Source: Alistipes sp.
GTDB lineage: Bacteria > Bacteroidota > Bacteroidia > Bacteroidales > Rikenellaceae
Reading direction: 5' to 3'
Length of the DNA stretch: 64,000 nucleotides
Assembly: GCF_020026455.1 (NCBI RefSeq)
Contig: NZ_JAHHQJ010000001.1
Location: 278,281 to 342,280 of the forward strand
Within the stretch, counting starts at the first letter, position 1. Every line of letters starts with the position of its first letter. Below, piece by piece: positions 31,229 through 39,631 of the stretch. Both the position numbers and the translations under genes were made by a program. The notes beneath the pieces were generated by a model, which did not search any database, was not told the DNA's origin, and saw nothing but the letters and a program-made list of their open reading frames with translations.

Positions 31229-33598
31229 ATGAAATATCGTCTTTCGCAAATCGCCGCCGTCGTGGGCGGCAGGTTTTCAGGAACCGACTGCGAAGTACAG
31301 TCGGTGGTGACCGACAGCCGCTCGCTGACGTGCGAACTCGGAGCGGGGCCGGTGTTTGTCGCCATGTGTGGCGCAAACCACGATTCGCATGCGTTCGTCA
31401 CGCAGATGTATGCGCGCGGCGTGCGGGCCTTTATGGTCGAACGGCCGCTCGAAGCCTTGCCGGAGTGCGGGTATGTGCTCGTCGAAAATGCCATCGCGGC
31501 CCTGCAATGTCTGGCGGCATACCACAGGGCGCAGTTCCGGGGAACGGTGGTGGGCATCACCGGTTCGAACGGCAAGACCGTCATCAAGGAGTGGATTGCC
31601 GAGGAGCTGCCTGCGGGCATAAAGTGCTACCGGTCGCCCAAAAGCTACAATTCGCAACTGGGGGTGCCGCTGTCCGTGCTGATGATCGAGGGCGACGAGC
31701 AGCTGGCGCTGATCGAGGCGGGGATTTCGAAACCCGGGGAGATGGAGCGTCTGGAGCGCATCATCCGTCCCGATGTGGTGGTGTTCACCTCGATCGGCGA
31801 CGCACATCAGGAGAATTTCCTCAATCTGGAGCAGAAATGCGACGAGAAGATGGTGCTGGCCCACTGTGCCGAGACCATCGTCTACCACAGTTATTACGAG
31901 CCGCTGGGCCGCATGATCGCCGCGCGCTTCGCGGGGCGGAAACTCTGCGACGCGGCCTCCTGTCCCGAGGTGCCGGAAGCGCTGATCGGCAACGCGGCAT
32001 CACGCCGCAACGCCCGGATCGTCGAGGCGTTCTGCGCGGCGATGGGCTATCCCGCCCCGGCGTTCAGCGGGGCTCCCGAGGTCGCCATGCGGCTCGAAGT
32101 CAAGGACGGCATCAACGACTCGGTGCTGATCAACGACGCCTACAACCTCGATCTCAACTCGCTGGCTCTGGCGCTCGACTACCTGCACAACGTGGCGCTG
32201 TCGCGCCGCCGGACGCTCGTGTTGTCGGACATCGCGCAGAGCGGGCTGACCGACGACGAACTGTACGGACGCGTGGCCGGGATGGTCGCGCGGGCCGGCA
32301 TCGACACCTTTGTCGGTATCGGTCCGAAGCTGAAGCGCTATGCCGCGCTGTTCGGCGGCGACAGGGAGTTTTTTGCTTCGACCGACGAGTGCATCGCCCG
32401 CATCGGCCGCAGGGCGGTGGCCGGGCGTGCCGTCCTGTTGAAAGGCGCGCGGGAGTACCGTTTCGAGAAACTCGCGCATGCACTGGCGCGCAAGAGCCAT
32501 ACGACGGTGCTGGAGGTCGATCTCGACGCCATGGTGCACAACCTGAACTATTTTCGCGCGAAGATCGATTTCTCGACCCGTCTCGTGGCGATGGTCAAGG
32601 CGGGTTCGTACGGTGCCGGGGATTTCGAGGTGGCGCAGATGCTCCAGCACCAGGGGGTCGACTACCTTGCCGTGGCGTTCGCCGACGAGGGTGTGCTGCT
32701 GCGCGAGCGGGGGATCACCATGCCCGTCGTGGTGCTGAATGCCGATGCCGACAGTTTCGAGCAGATGATCGCCAACCGGCTCGAACCCGAGATATACAGT
32801 TTCCGGTCGCTTGCCGATTTCGCCGAGGCGGTGTCGCATGCGGGCGAAATCCGTTATCCGGTGCACATCAAGCTCGATACGGGCATGCACCGGCTGGGAT
32901 TCATGGAAGGAGAGATCGCGCGCCTGTGCGAGGTGTTGCGGGAGTTGCCCGCCGTGAAGGTGGCGTCGGTGTTCTCGCACCTGAATTGTGCCGACATGCC
33001 CGAGGAGGATGCCTACACCCGGGAGCAGATCGCGCGTTACGACCGTATGAGTGCCGCCCTCGCCGCGTCGCTGCCCTATCCCGTCATCCGCCATACGGCC
33101 AATTCGGCGGCCATCGAGCGCTTCCCCGAGGCGCAGTTCGACATGTGCCGCCTCGGGCTGGGTCTTTACGGTTTCGGATGGGAGCACAATGCGGGGCTGC
33201 GTCCGGTTTCGGCGCTCAAGACCCGCATCGTGCAGATCAAGCGTCTCGAAGCGGGCGAGGCCGTGGGATACGGACGTGCCGGAAAACTGCTGCGCCCGAC
33301 GCTGACGGCGACCGTGCCGATCGGTTATGCCGACGGGTTGGACCGTCATCTGGGCTGCGGGCGCTGGTCGATGCGGGTGGCCGGGCAGCCGGCGCCGATC
33401 GTGGGCCGCGTCTGCATGGACAGTTGCATGATCGACATCACGGACATTCCGGGCGTCGGCGAGGGCGACGAGGTGACGGTCTTCTCCGCCGAGCCGGGAA
33501 ATGACCTCGAAACGATGGCCCGGGTACTCGACACGATACCTTACGAGATCATGACTTCGGTCTCGTCGCGTGTGAAACGAATCTATCTCAAAGAGTAA
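31229..33598 (+). CDS. murF-alr: Bifunctional UDP-N-acetylmuramoyl-tripeptide:D-Ala-D-Ala ligase / alanine racemase
   Basis: This 789-residue fusion has a MurF-like Mur ligase in residues 1-430 (P-loop GITGSNGKT near 109-117; EAGISKPGEMERLERIIRPD). It should add D-Ala-D-Ala to the UDP-muramoyl tripeptide. Residues 430-789 are a PLP-dependent alanine racemase, with the cofactor lysine at about residue 457 (MVKAGSYGAG) and GYADGLDRHLG, GRVCMDSCMIDIT in the C-terminal barrel. The fusion couples D-alanine supply to its use in peptidoglycan synthesis and is common in Bacteroidota. Its stop overlaps the start of the next gene. Confidence 0.95.
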   Translation: MKYRLSQIAAVVGGRFSGTDCEVQSVVTDSRSLTCELGAGPVFVAMCGANHDSHAFVTQMYARGVRAFMVERPLEALPECGYVLVENAIAALQCLAAYHRAQFRGTVVGITGSNGKTVIKEWIAEELPAGIKCYRSPKSYNSQLGVPLSVLMIEGDEQLALIEAGISKPGEMERLERIIRPDVVVFTSIGDAHQENFLNLEQKCDEKMVLAHCAETIVYHSYYEPLGRMIAARFAGRKLCDAASCPEVPEALIGNAASRRNARIVEAFCAAMGYPAPAFSGAPEVAMRLEVKDGINDSVLINDAYNLDLNSLALALDYLHNVALSRRRTLVLSDIAQSGLTDDELYGRVAGMVARAGIDTFVGIGPKLKRYAALFGGDREFFASTDECIARIGRRAVAGRAVLLKGAREYRFEKLAHALARKSHTTVLEVDLDAMVHNLNYFRAKIDFSTRLVAMVKAGSYGAGDFEVAQMLQHQGVDYLAVAFADEGVLLRERGITMPVVVLNADADSFEQMIANRLEPEIYSFRSLADFAEAVSHAGEIRYPVHIKLDTGMHRLGFMEGEIARLCEVLRELPAVKVASVFSHLNCADMPEEDAYTREQIARYDRMSAALAASLPYPVIRHTANSAAIERFPEAQFDMCRLGLGLYGFGWEHNAGLRPVSALKTRIVQIKRLEAGEAVGYGRAGKLLRPTLTATVPIGYADGLDRHLGCGRWSMRVAGQPAPIVGRVCMDSCMIDITDIPGVGEGDEVTVFSAEPGNDLETMARVLDTIPYEIMTSVSSRVKRIYLKE

Positions 33599-34311
33599 TG
33601 GCAAGCGGAACCCTGTATCTGATCCCCTGTCCGATTTCGGACGAAACGGCGCCGTGGGACGTGCTCCCCGCGGCTAACCGGGCCGTGATGGATGCGCTGG
33701 ACTACTTCATCGTCGAGAACACCCGCACGGCGCGGCGGTTTCTGTCGAAAGCCGGCATCGCACGGCCCATCGGCGAGCTGGAATTCCGCGAACTGAACGA
33801 ACACACTGCCGCCGGCCGCGAAATCGAGGAGCTGATTGCGCCGCTGCTCGGAGGCCGTTCGGCGGGGGTGATCTCCGAGGCGGGGGTGCCGGGCGTCGCG
33901 GATCCCGGGGCGGCGGTCGTCGAGGCGTGTCACCGCCGCGGCATCCGCGTCGTGCCGCTCGTCGGGCCCTCGTCGATCATCCTCGCGGTGATGGCTTCGG
34001 GGCTGAACGGGCAGTCGTTCGCTTTCAACGGCTATCTGCCCGTGAAGCCGCCCGAAAGGGCCCGGGCCATCCGTTTCTTTGAACGACGCGCACTGGCGGA
34101 GGGGCAGTCGCAGCTCTTCATCGAAGCTCCCTACCGCAACGTGAAGCTGATGGAGCAGCTGGTGCAGACGCTCGGGGCCCAGACGCGGCTGACCGTAGCT
34201 GTCGATCTCACCGCTCCGGGCGAGTGGATCGAGACCCATACGGCCGGGGAGTGGCGCCGCTGCCGGCTGCCCGAAATGAACAGGCGACCGGCTATTTTCA
34301 TCATCGGATAG
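33598..34311 (+). CDS. SAM-dependent tetrapyrrole-methylase-fold methyltransferase, RsmI-like
   Basis: This 237-residue protein is related to 16S rRNA 2'-O-methyltransferase RsmI. It begins GTLYLIPCPISDE, then has VENTRTARRFLSKAGI, ISEAGVPGVADPGAAVVEAC (near residues 92-111) and the family motif VGPSSIILAVMASGLNG (near 121-137). The segment FIEAPYRNVKL replaces the RsmI FYEAPHR motif. Bacteroidota commonly have this shorter, divergent RsmI relative in addition to true RsmI, so the target is uncertain. Its ATG shares one base with the murF-alr stop (TAATG). Confidence 0.85.
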   Translation: MASGTLYLIPCPISDETAPWDVLPAANRAVMDALDYFIVENTRTARRFLSKAGIARPIGELEFRELNEHTAAGREIEELIAPLLGGRSAGVISEAGVPGVADPGAAVVEACHRRGIRVVPLVGPSSIILAVMASGLNGQSFAFNGYLPVKPPERARAIRFFERRALAEGQSQLFIEAPYRNVKLMEQLVQTLGAQTRLTVAVDLTAPGEWIETHTAGEWRRCRLPEMNRRPAIFIIG

Positions 34312-34459
34312 AGGACTCTTGTCGGGAGGTGGCTTCTCTGACGCCGGAAGGGGTGTCGGTGCGTTGTCCGGCGGGGCATTGTCCTTGAAATCCGGCGCTT
34401 GGCCGGGTTGGTATGCAATTTGATCGAATAAGGGGAGGAAAACTGAAAAATTACAAGAT

Positions 34460-35068
34460 ATGAAAAAGGAAAAAGTTTATAATGAGGGTATTGGAGGCGA
34501 CGAAGGCTTTGCCCCCGGCGATGGGTATCCGTCGTGCGAGGGTGAAGCGTGTGCCAATGTGGCAGATGAAACCGGTGAGGCGACTGACACATTGGCAGAC
34601 GGTGAGCCCGCTGCCGAAGCCGACGCAGCCAAGGCCCTCGAAGAGGCCGTGGCGCAATGGCAGGACAAGTATGTCCGCCTGCAGGCCGAATTTGACAACT
34701 ACCGCAAGCGCACGCTCAAGGAGAAAATGGAACTGGTGCAGACCGGGGGCCGCGACGTGCTGCTGGAGATGTTGCCGGTGCGCGATGACGTGCAGCGCGC
34801 CGTCGATGCCATGCAGAAAAGCGACGACCTGGAGGCTCTGCGGGCGGGTGTGACGCTTATTTCACAGAAATTTACCGAGGCACTCCGCCGCAAGGGGGTG
34901 ACCGAGATCGAAGTGATGGACAAGGATTTCGATGCCGATTTTTCGGAGGCCGTGGCCCGGTTTGCAGCTGGGGACGGGAAAAAAGGCAAGGTCATCGATG
35001 TCGTTCAGACGGGTTACATGCTGGGCGAGAAGGTGCTGCGCTTTGCTAAAGTCGTTGTAGGAGAGTAG
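34460..35068 (+). CDS. grpE: Nucleotide exchange factor GrpE
   Basis: This 202-residue co-chaperone releases ADP from DnaK. An acidic, low-complexity N-terminus (residues 1-60) precedes a long coiled coil (EDKYVRLQAEFDNYRKRTLKE region, residues 68-100) and the C-terminal beta domain (VTEIEVMDKDFDADFSEAV; GKVIDVVQTGYMLGEKVLR). dnaJ follows after four bases, forming the usual grpE-dnaJ operon; dnaK is not in this window. No CIRCE-type inverted repeat is evident in the 148-base upstream gap. Confidence 0.95.
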   Translation: MKKEKVYNEGIGGDEGFAPGDGYPSCEGEACANVADETGEATDTLADGEPAAEADAAKALEEAVAQWQDKYVRLQAEFDNYRKRTLKEKMELVQTGGRDVLLEMLPVRDDVQRAVDAMQKSDDLEALRAGVTLISQKFTEALRRKGVTEIEVMDKDFDADFSEAVARFAAGDGKKGKVIDVVQTGYMLGEKVLRFAKVVVGE

Positions 35069-35072
35069 GATC

Positions 35073-36239
35073 ATGGCAGAAAAAAGAGATTACTACGAAG
35101 TGCTGGGCGTGGCGAAGAACGCTAACGCAGACGAAATAAAGAAGGCCTACCGCAAAGCGGCCATCCAGTTCCACCCCGACAAAAACCCCGGGGACAAGGA
35201 GGCCGAGGAGAAATTCAAAGAGGCTGCAGAGGCCTACGACGTGCTGTCGAACCCCGACAAGCGCGCCCGTTACGACCAGTTCGGCCATGCCGGAATGAGC
35301 GGCGCGGCAGGCGGCGGGGCCGGAGGTTTCGGAGGTTTCGGTGGAGGTGGCTTCTCGATGGAGGACATCTTCTCGCAGTTCGGAGATATTTTCGGCGGCC
35401 ATTTCGGCGGCGGATTCCGCTCGTCGAACGGCGGCGGACGGCACGTGAACCGCGGCTCGGACATCCGCGTGCGGGTCAAGCTGACGCTGTCCGAGATCGC
35501 CAACGGGGTTACGAAGAAACTCAAGATCAACAAGACCGTCGCCTGCGACAAGTGCGGCGGCTCGGGAGCCAGGGACGCCAATGCCTATTCGACCTGTTCG
35601 ACCTGCAACGGAGCGGGCTATGTGACGCGCGTGGAGAATACCTTCTTCGGGCGGATGCAGACGCAGGGCGTCTGCCCCACGTGCGGCGGCACGGGCAAGG
35701 TGATCACCGCGGCGTGTGACAAGTGCAAGGGCGAAGGCACGCTGCGCGGGCAGGAGGTCGTGGAGATCAAGATCCCGGCCGGCGTGGGCGAGGGCATGGT
35801 CCTTACCGTCACGGGCAAGGGAAATGCCGCGCGTCAGGGCGGTGTGAACGGCGACCTGCAGGTGATGATCGAGGAGGAGCGCGATCCCGAACTGGTGCGC
35901 GACGGCAACGATCTGATCCACAACCTGAACATCACCGTGACGACGGCCCTGTTGGGCGGCACGGTCGAGGTTCCGACGGTGGACGGACGCGCCAAGATCA
36001 AGATCGCTCCGGGAACGCATGCCGGCAAGGTGTTGCGTCTGGGCGGCAAGGGATTGCCGGACGTGAACGGATACGGCCGCGGCGACGAACTGGTGGTGGT
36101 GGACATCACCGTTCCGTCGAAACTCTCGGCAGAGGAGCGGAAACTCGTCGAGCAGCTGGCCGCGCAGCCCTCGTTCCAGAAGGCGGAGTCGGTCAAGAAT
36201 CAGAATATTTTCGAACGGATGAAAAGCTTCTTCCGGTAG
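35073..36239 (+). CDS. dnaJ: Chaperone protein DnaJ
   Basis: This 388-residue co-chaperone stimulates the ATPase of DnaK and delivers unfolded substrates. The J domain (residues 1-70) has the essential HPD (FHPDKNPGDKEAEEKF). A glycine/phenylalanine-rich region follows (residues 75-125). The zinc-binding domain has four CxxCxGxG repeats: CDKCGGSGA, CSTCNGAGY, CPTCGGTGK and CDKCKGEGT. C-terminal beta domains bind substrate. The architecture is that of a full type I DnaJ. The gene is four bases downstream of grpE. Confidence 0.97.
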   Translation: MAEKRDYYEVLGVAKNANADEIKKAYRKAAIQFHPDKNPGDKEAEEKFKEAAEAYDVLSNPDKRARYDQFGHAGMSGAAGGGAGGFGGFGGGGFSMEDIFSQFGDIFGGHFGGGFRSSNGGGRHVNRGSDIRVRVKLTLSEIANGVTKKLKINKTVACDKCGGSGARDANAYSTCSTCNGAGYVTRVENTFFGRMQTQGVCPTCGGTGKVITAACDKCKGEGTLRGQEVVEIKIPAGVGEGMVLTVTGKGNAARQGGVNGDLQVMIEEERDPELVRDGNDLIHNLNITVTTALLGGTVEVPTVDGRAKIKIAPGTHAGKVLRLGGKGLPDVNGYGRGDELVVVDITVPSKLSAEERKLVEQLAAQPSFQKAESVKNQNIFERMKSFFR

Positions 36240-36586
36240 GATTCCGGGCGAGAGTTGCGGCTCCGGATCCGTTGCGGACGGGTGTATTCGCGGCGTTGGC
36301 CGTCTCTCCGGCCGCCGGATGAGGATCCGGTTTCGGGCGGTGCACGGGCCGCAGGCCTTGAGCCCTGCGGGCCGGGGCGTTGCGGAGCGCCGTTTCTCGG
36401 ACATTCCCTCGCCGAGGGGCTTGTGGCGCAGGTCTGGCGCCGTTTCTGCTTGGGCGGCCCGGCAAACGACAGCGTCGTCTGCCGGGCCTGTCGTCGCACC
36501 GCGGCCGTGATGTCGCAAATGGAAAAAAGAGAGTCATGCAATAAAATTGCGAAGATATTCGTATCTTTACAAAAAATAGAACGACC
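36240..36586. other. Gap after dnaJ with one strong hairpin
   Basis: The 347 bases hold GC-rich sequence without a supported gene. A 9-bp hairpin (GGCCCGGCA at 36457-36465 with TGCCGGGCC at 36481-36489) and an inner GAC/GTC pairing are visible but have no T-run. The last 45 bases become AT-rich, with TATCTTTA (36562-36569) as a possible imperfect -7 element for the next gene. Confidence 0.4.
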
Positions 36587-36991
36587 ATGTTAGGCTTTAC
36601 CCCCTTCAAACGGCACCCGAACAAATTCAATTACATCCCGCGGTATTACGACCCCGAGAAGGAGGCCCGTGAGCAGCGCCGGGCCGAGTTGCGCGGCGAG
36701 CGCGCCGAGGATGCCGACCGCGAATACCGGCCCGGGCAGTACATCCGCACCCAGCGCGAAGCCCGGGAGCAACGGCGGTCGAACGAGGAGGAGCGGGGCC
36801 GCATGCGTGTGCTGAAGATGGCCGCAGGGGCTGTGGTGGTGATGCTTTTCATCTACCTTCTCTACCCGAAGCTGGCCGAGGTGTTCCTCCGCACGCGGGC
36901 TCTGCCTGCGACCGAAACGCAGCAGGTCGGCCAGGAAGAGTTCAATCCCTATGCGCCCATTAGGGTCGTTCCCAACGATTACAAGGAGTAA
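36587..36991 (+). CDS. Conserved small membrane protein upstream of mutL, unknown function
   Basis: I do not recognise a functional family. The 134 residues comprise a short N-terminal segment (MLGFTPFKRHPNKFNYIPRY), a strongly charged, arginine- and glutamate-rich region likely to be helical (residues 22-75), one membrane helix (AAGAVVVMLFIYLLYPKLAEV, about residues 78-98) and a 35-residue tail ending with PYAPIRVVPNDYKE. The charge pattern suggests a cytoplasmic N-terminus and an external tail. Its stop codon directly abuts the mutL ATG, so the two are translationally linked, although the topology gives no obvious link to mismatch repair. Confidence 0.8.
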   Translation: MLGFTPFKRHPNKFNYIPRYYDPEKEAREQRRAELRGERAEDADREYRPGQYIRTQREAREQRRSNEEERGRMRVLKMAAGAVVVMLFIYLLYPKLAEVFLRTRALPATETQQVGQEEFNPYAPIRVVPNDYKE

Positions 36992-38986
36992 ATGGCAGAT
37001 AAAATCAGATTGTTACCCGAGGTCGTTGCCAACCAGATCGCCGCAGGCGAGGTCGTCAACAGGCCCGCATCGGTGGTGAAGGAGATGATGGAGAACGCCA
37101 TCGACGCCGGGGCGACTTCGGTGAAGGTCAACTTCCGCGATGGAGGCAAGGACCTGATTCAGATTGTCGACAACGGCAGCGGCATGTCGCCCATCGACGC
37201 CCGCATGGCCTTCGACCGTCATGCAACGAGCAAAATCGGGGCCGTGGAGGATATTTATGCCCTGCACACGTTCGGATTCCGCGGTGAGGCTCTGGCTTCG
37301 ATCGCCGCCGTGTCGCAGGTCGAACTGCGCACCCGTCAGGAGGGCGACGAGGTCGGGACGCAGATCGAGATCAACGGCGGGCAGTTTGCGGCGCAGAATC
37401 CCGTGATGTGCCCCGTGGGGTCGCAGTTCTTCGTGCGCAACCTTTTCTACAACGTTCCGGCGCGCCGCCGTTTCCTGGACAAGAGTTCCTCCTCGGCCTC
37501 GCAGATCAAGTCCGAGTTTCAGCGCATTGCGCTCTGCAATCCGCAGATCGCCTTCGAACTCTATGCCAATGACGCTCCGATCTATGCGTTGCAGGCCGGG
37601 TCGCTGGCCGGGCGCATCGTCGATGTGGTGGGGCGTCACATCAAGCAGAACCTGCTGGAGGTCGAGGCCAACACATCGATCGCCTGCATCGAGGGATATA
37701 TCGGCCGTCCGGCGGCCGCCAAGAAACGAAACTCGGAGCAATATCTGTTTGTCAACGGGCGCTTTTTCAAGAGCTCCTACCTGACGAGCGCCATCCTGAA
37801 AGCCTATGAGAAACTGATTCCCGAGAGTTGCCAGCCCTCCTATTTTCTCTACCTGACGCTCGACCCCGGGCGTATCGACGTCAACGTGCATCCGCAGAAA
37901 ACCGAGGTCAAGTTCGCCGACGAGGAGGCCGTGTGGCAGATCGTCAACGCCGCTGTGCGCGAGACGCTGGCCAAAACGGGCGCCGTGCCGCTGATGGATT
38001 TCGACCGGGACAGCCCGGTGGAGATCCCCGTCTTGCAGCAGGGAGCCGTTTACAGCGAGCCGCTGGCCATGTCGAACAGCGACTACAACCCCTTCCGCGA
38101 AGAGTATATCGACCCTTCGGCTCCCGATCCGAATGTCGATTTCACGGGATTCGACGTGCCTTACCGCGACGGCGGGAGTGTGGCGGATAGCGCCGCAGGA
38201 GGCATGCGCACGGGAGGAGCCCGGAACACCGGGGCGTCGTTCCCGCGGGTTGCGGCGGGCGGATTCGCCCTGCCGGGGGCCGACGACGGGGAGTTCGAGG
38301 AGTTCGAGTCGGGCGGCGGGTTCGAGATCGCCTCTTCGGGCGGCGGGTTTGACGACAGCGCTCTGGATTTCATCCCTTCGTCGGACGCTCCCGAGCAGCA
38401 GCAGCTCGACATGCCGCAGCGTCCCGAATTTACCGATGCGCTGCCGTTGCCGGGCGGATATGTCGCAGCCCTTTTGGGCGGCCGCTTCGTGGTGGTCGAT
38501 GTGCGGCGCGCCCGCGAGCGGATTCTCTACGAGGATTACCTCCGGATGCTGGGCAACGGCTCGGCGGTGAGCCAGCAGCTGCTCTTTCCCGAGCGTCTGG
38601 TCCTCTCGGGCGACGAATATGCCCTTCTGGAGGAGAATGCCGTGGAGTTCGCGGCCCTGGGTTTCGACATCGACTTCTGCGGCGAAGGGGCCGTCGAAGT
38701 GAAGGGAACGCCCGCTGATATGCCCGCCGATGCGGTGGACAGGCTGTTGTTCGACCTGTTGCAGGCCTTTGCGATCCCGGTGTCGCTCTCCGATGTGCGG
38801 CGCGAGAAGATCGCCGGTGTGATGGCCCGATCCGGAGCCAGGGGCGTGGGGCGGAATCTCTCGCGCGAGGAGGCCGAGGCACTGCTCGCACAGCTGGCCG
38901 ACACGGGGAATTTCAGCTTTTCGCCCTCGGGCAAGGCGATCTCCGCGGAGATCACGCCGGAAGATTTGCGCGCCAAGTTGGGATAA
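36992..38986 (+). CDS. mutL: DNA mismatch repair protein MutL
   Basis: This 664-residue protein has a GHKL ATPase N-terminus: IRLLPEVVANQIAAGEVVNR (residues 4-23), ENAIDAGATSV, DNGSGM (near 54-59) and FGFRGEALASIAAV. The central transducer region is normal (NVPARRRFL; DVNVHPQKTEVKF). A flexible glycine-, serine- and aspartate-rich linker (about residues 340-485) leads to the C-terminal dimerisation domain. MutL couples MutS mismatch recognition to strand cleavage. I did not find the DQHAAAER-type endonuclease motif in the expected place (DVRRARERILYEDYL occupies it), so nuclease activity is uncertain. The ATG follows the previous stop without a gap. Confidence 0.95.
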   Translation: MADKIRLLPEVVANQIAAGEVVNRPASVVKEMMENAIDAGATSVKVNFRDGGKDLIQIVDNGSGMSPIDARMAFDRHATSKIGAVEDIYALHTFGFRGEALASIAAVSQVELRTRQEGDEVGTQIEINGGQFAAQNPVMCPVGSQFFVRNLFYNVPARRRFLDKSSSSASQIKSEFQRIALCNPQIAFELYANDAPIYALQAGSLAGRIVDVVGRHIKQNLLEVEANTSIACIEGYIGRPAAAKKRNSEQYLFVNGRFFKSSYLTSAILKAYEKLIPESCQPSYFLYLTLDPGRIDVNVHPQKTEVKFADEEAVWQIVNAAVRETLAKTGAVPLMDFDRDSPVEIPVLQQGAVYSEPLAMSNSDYNPFREEYIDPSAPDPNVDFTGFDVPYRDGGSVADSAAGGMRTGGARNTGASFPRVAAGGFALPGADDGEFEEFESGGGFEIASSGGGFDDSALDFIPSSDAPEQQQLDMPQRPEFTDALPLPGGYVAALLGGRFVVVDVRRARERILYEDYLRMLGNGSAVSQQLLFPERLVLSGDEYALLEENAVEFAALGFDIDFCGEGAVEVKGTPADMPADAVDRLLFDLLQAFAIPVSLSDVRREKIAGVMARSGARGVGRNLSREEAEALLAQLADTGNFSFSPSGKAISAEITPEDLRAKLG

Positions 38987-39002
38987 TCCGGTGGAAAAGA
39001 GT

Positions 39003-39010
39003 TACATTTG
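39003..39010 (+). promoter_or_regulatory. -7 element upstream of the rhomboid gene
   Basis: TACATTTG matches TAnnTTTG and ends 15 bases before the ATG at 39026, in a short AT-rich gap after mutL. A -33 box is not clear. Confidence 0.5.
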
Positions 39011-39025
39011 CAAAAATTAAAACGC

Positions 39026-39628
39026 ATGAACCGCTATTTTCAGACCCCTCCGGTGGTCAAAAATCTGATAATCATAAATATACTGGTTTATATGGCCACG
39101 GCCATGCTGCCTGTCGGCGACACGATCCTGCAGTATTGCGCCCTGTCGTTGGGAACGCCCTATTTCCATACCTATCAGTTCATCACCTACATGTTCCTGC
39201 ATGCCAATTTCGAGCATATTTTCTTCAATATGTTTGCATTGTGGATGTTCGGGCGGACGCTCGAGTATGAACTCGGCTCGCAGCGGTTTCTGACCTTCTA
39301 CATGGTCTGCGGCGTAGGTGCGGCGCTGATTCAGTACCTCACGGCACTGGCCTTCGGCGAACTGCCGCTGTTGCTGGTCGGCGCCTCGGGTGCGGTGATG
39401 GGACTGCTGCTGGCCTTCGGCGTGATGCATCCCAATGCGGTCATCATGTTGCTGATTCCGCCCATTCCGATGAAGGCCAAGTGGTTTGTCGTCATCTATG
39501 CCGTCATCGAGCTGTTCCTCGGATGGAGGGGCGTGGGCAACGTCGCCCATTTCGCCCATGTGGGCGGCATGCTGTGGGGATTCCTGCTGCTGCATTGGTG
39601 GAAGCGCCGGGGAATGATCCGCTTTTAG
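39026..39628 (+). CDS. Rhomboid family intramembrane serine protease
   Basis: This 200-residue protein has six predicted membrane helices. Rhomboid catalytic features are present: HANFEHIFFNM in helix 2, the nucleophile serine in GASGAVMG at about residue 121, and the partner histidine in HFAHVGGMLWG at about residue 177. It should cleave transmembrane substrates within the inner membrane. The start MNRYFQTPPVVKNLII is chosen because it matches Bacteroidota rhomboids and follows the -7 element. The next gene starts three bases after its stop. Confidence 0.92.
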   Translation: MNRYFQTPPVVKNLIIINILVYMATAMLPVGDTILQYCALSLGTPYFHTYQFITYMFLHANFEHIFFNMFALWMFGRTLEYELGSQRFLTFYMVCGVGAALIQYLTALAFGELPLLLVGASGAVMGLLLAFGVMHPNAVIMLLIPPIPMKAKWFVVIYAVIELFLGWRGVGNVAHFAHVGGMLWGFLLLHWWKRRGMIRF

Positions 39629-39631
39629 CCG

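Noticed and set aside
29005..31620. 871-codon minus-strand open frame opposite mutS2
   Set aside because: GC-driven antisense shadow; histidine/arginine-rich with no start signal, promoter or known motif.
30982..33504. 840-codon plus-strand open frame over murF-alr
   Set aside because: Out-of-frame shadow of the fusion gene with arginine/alanine/glycine-rich sequence; the correct frame has both enzymes' motifs.
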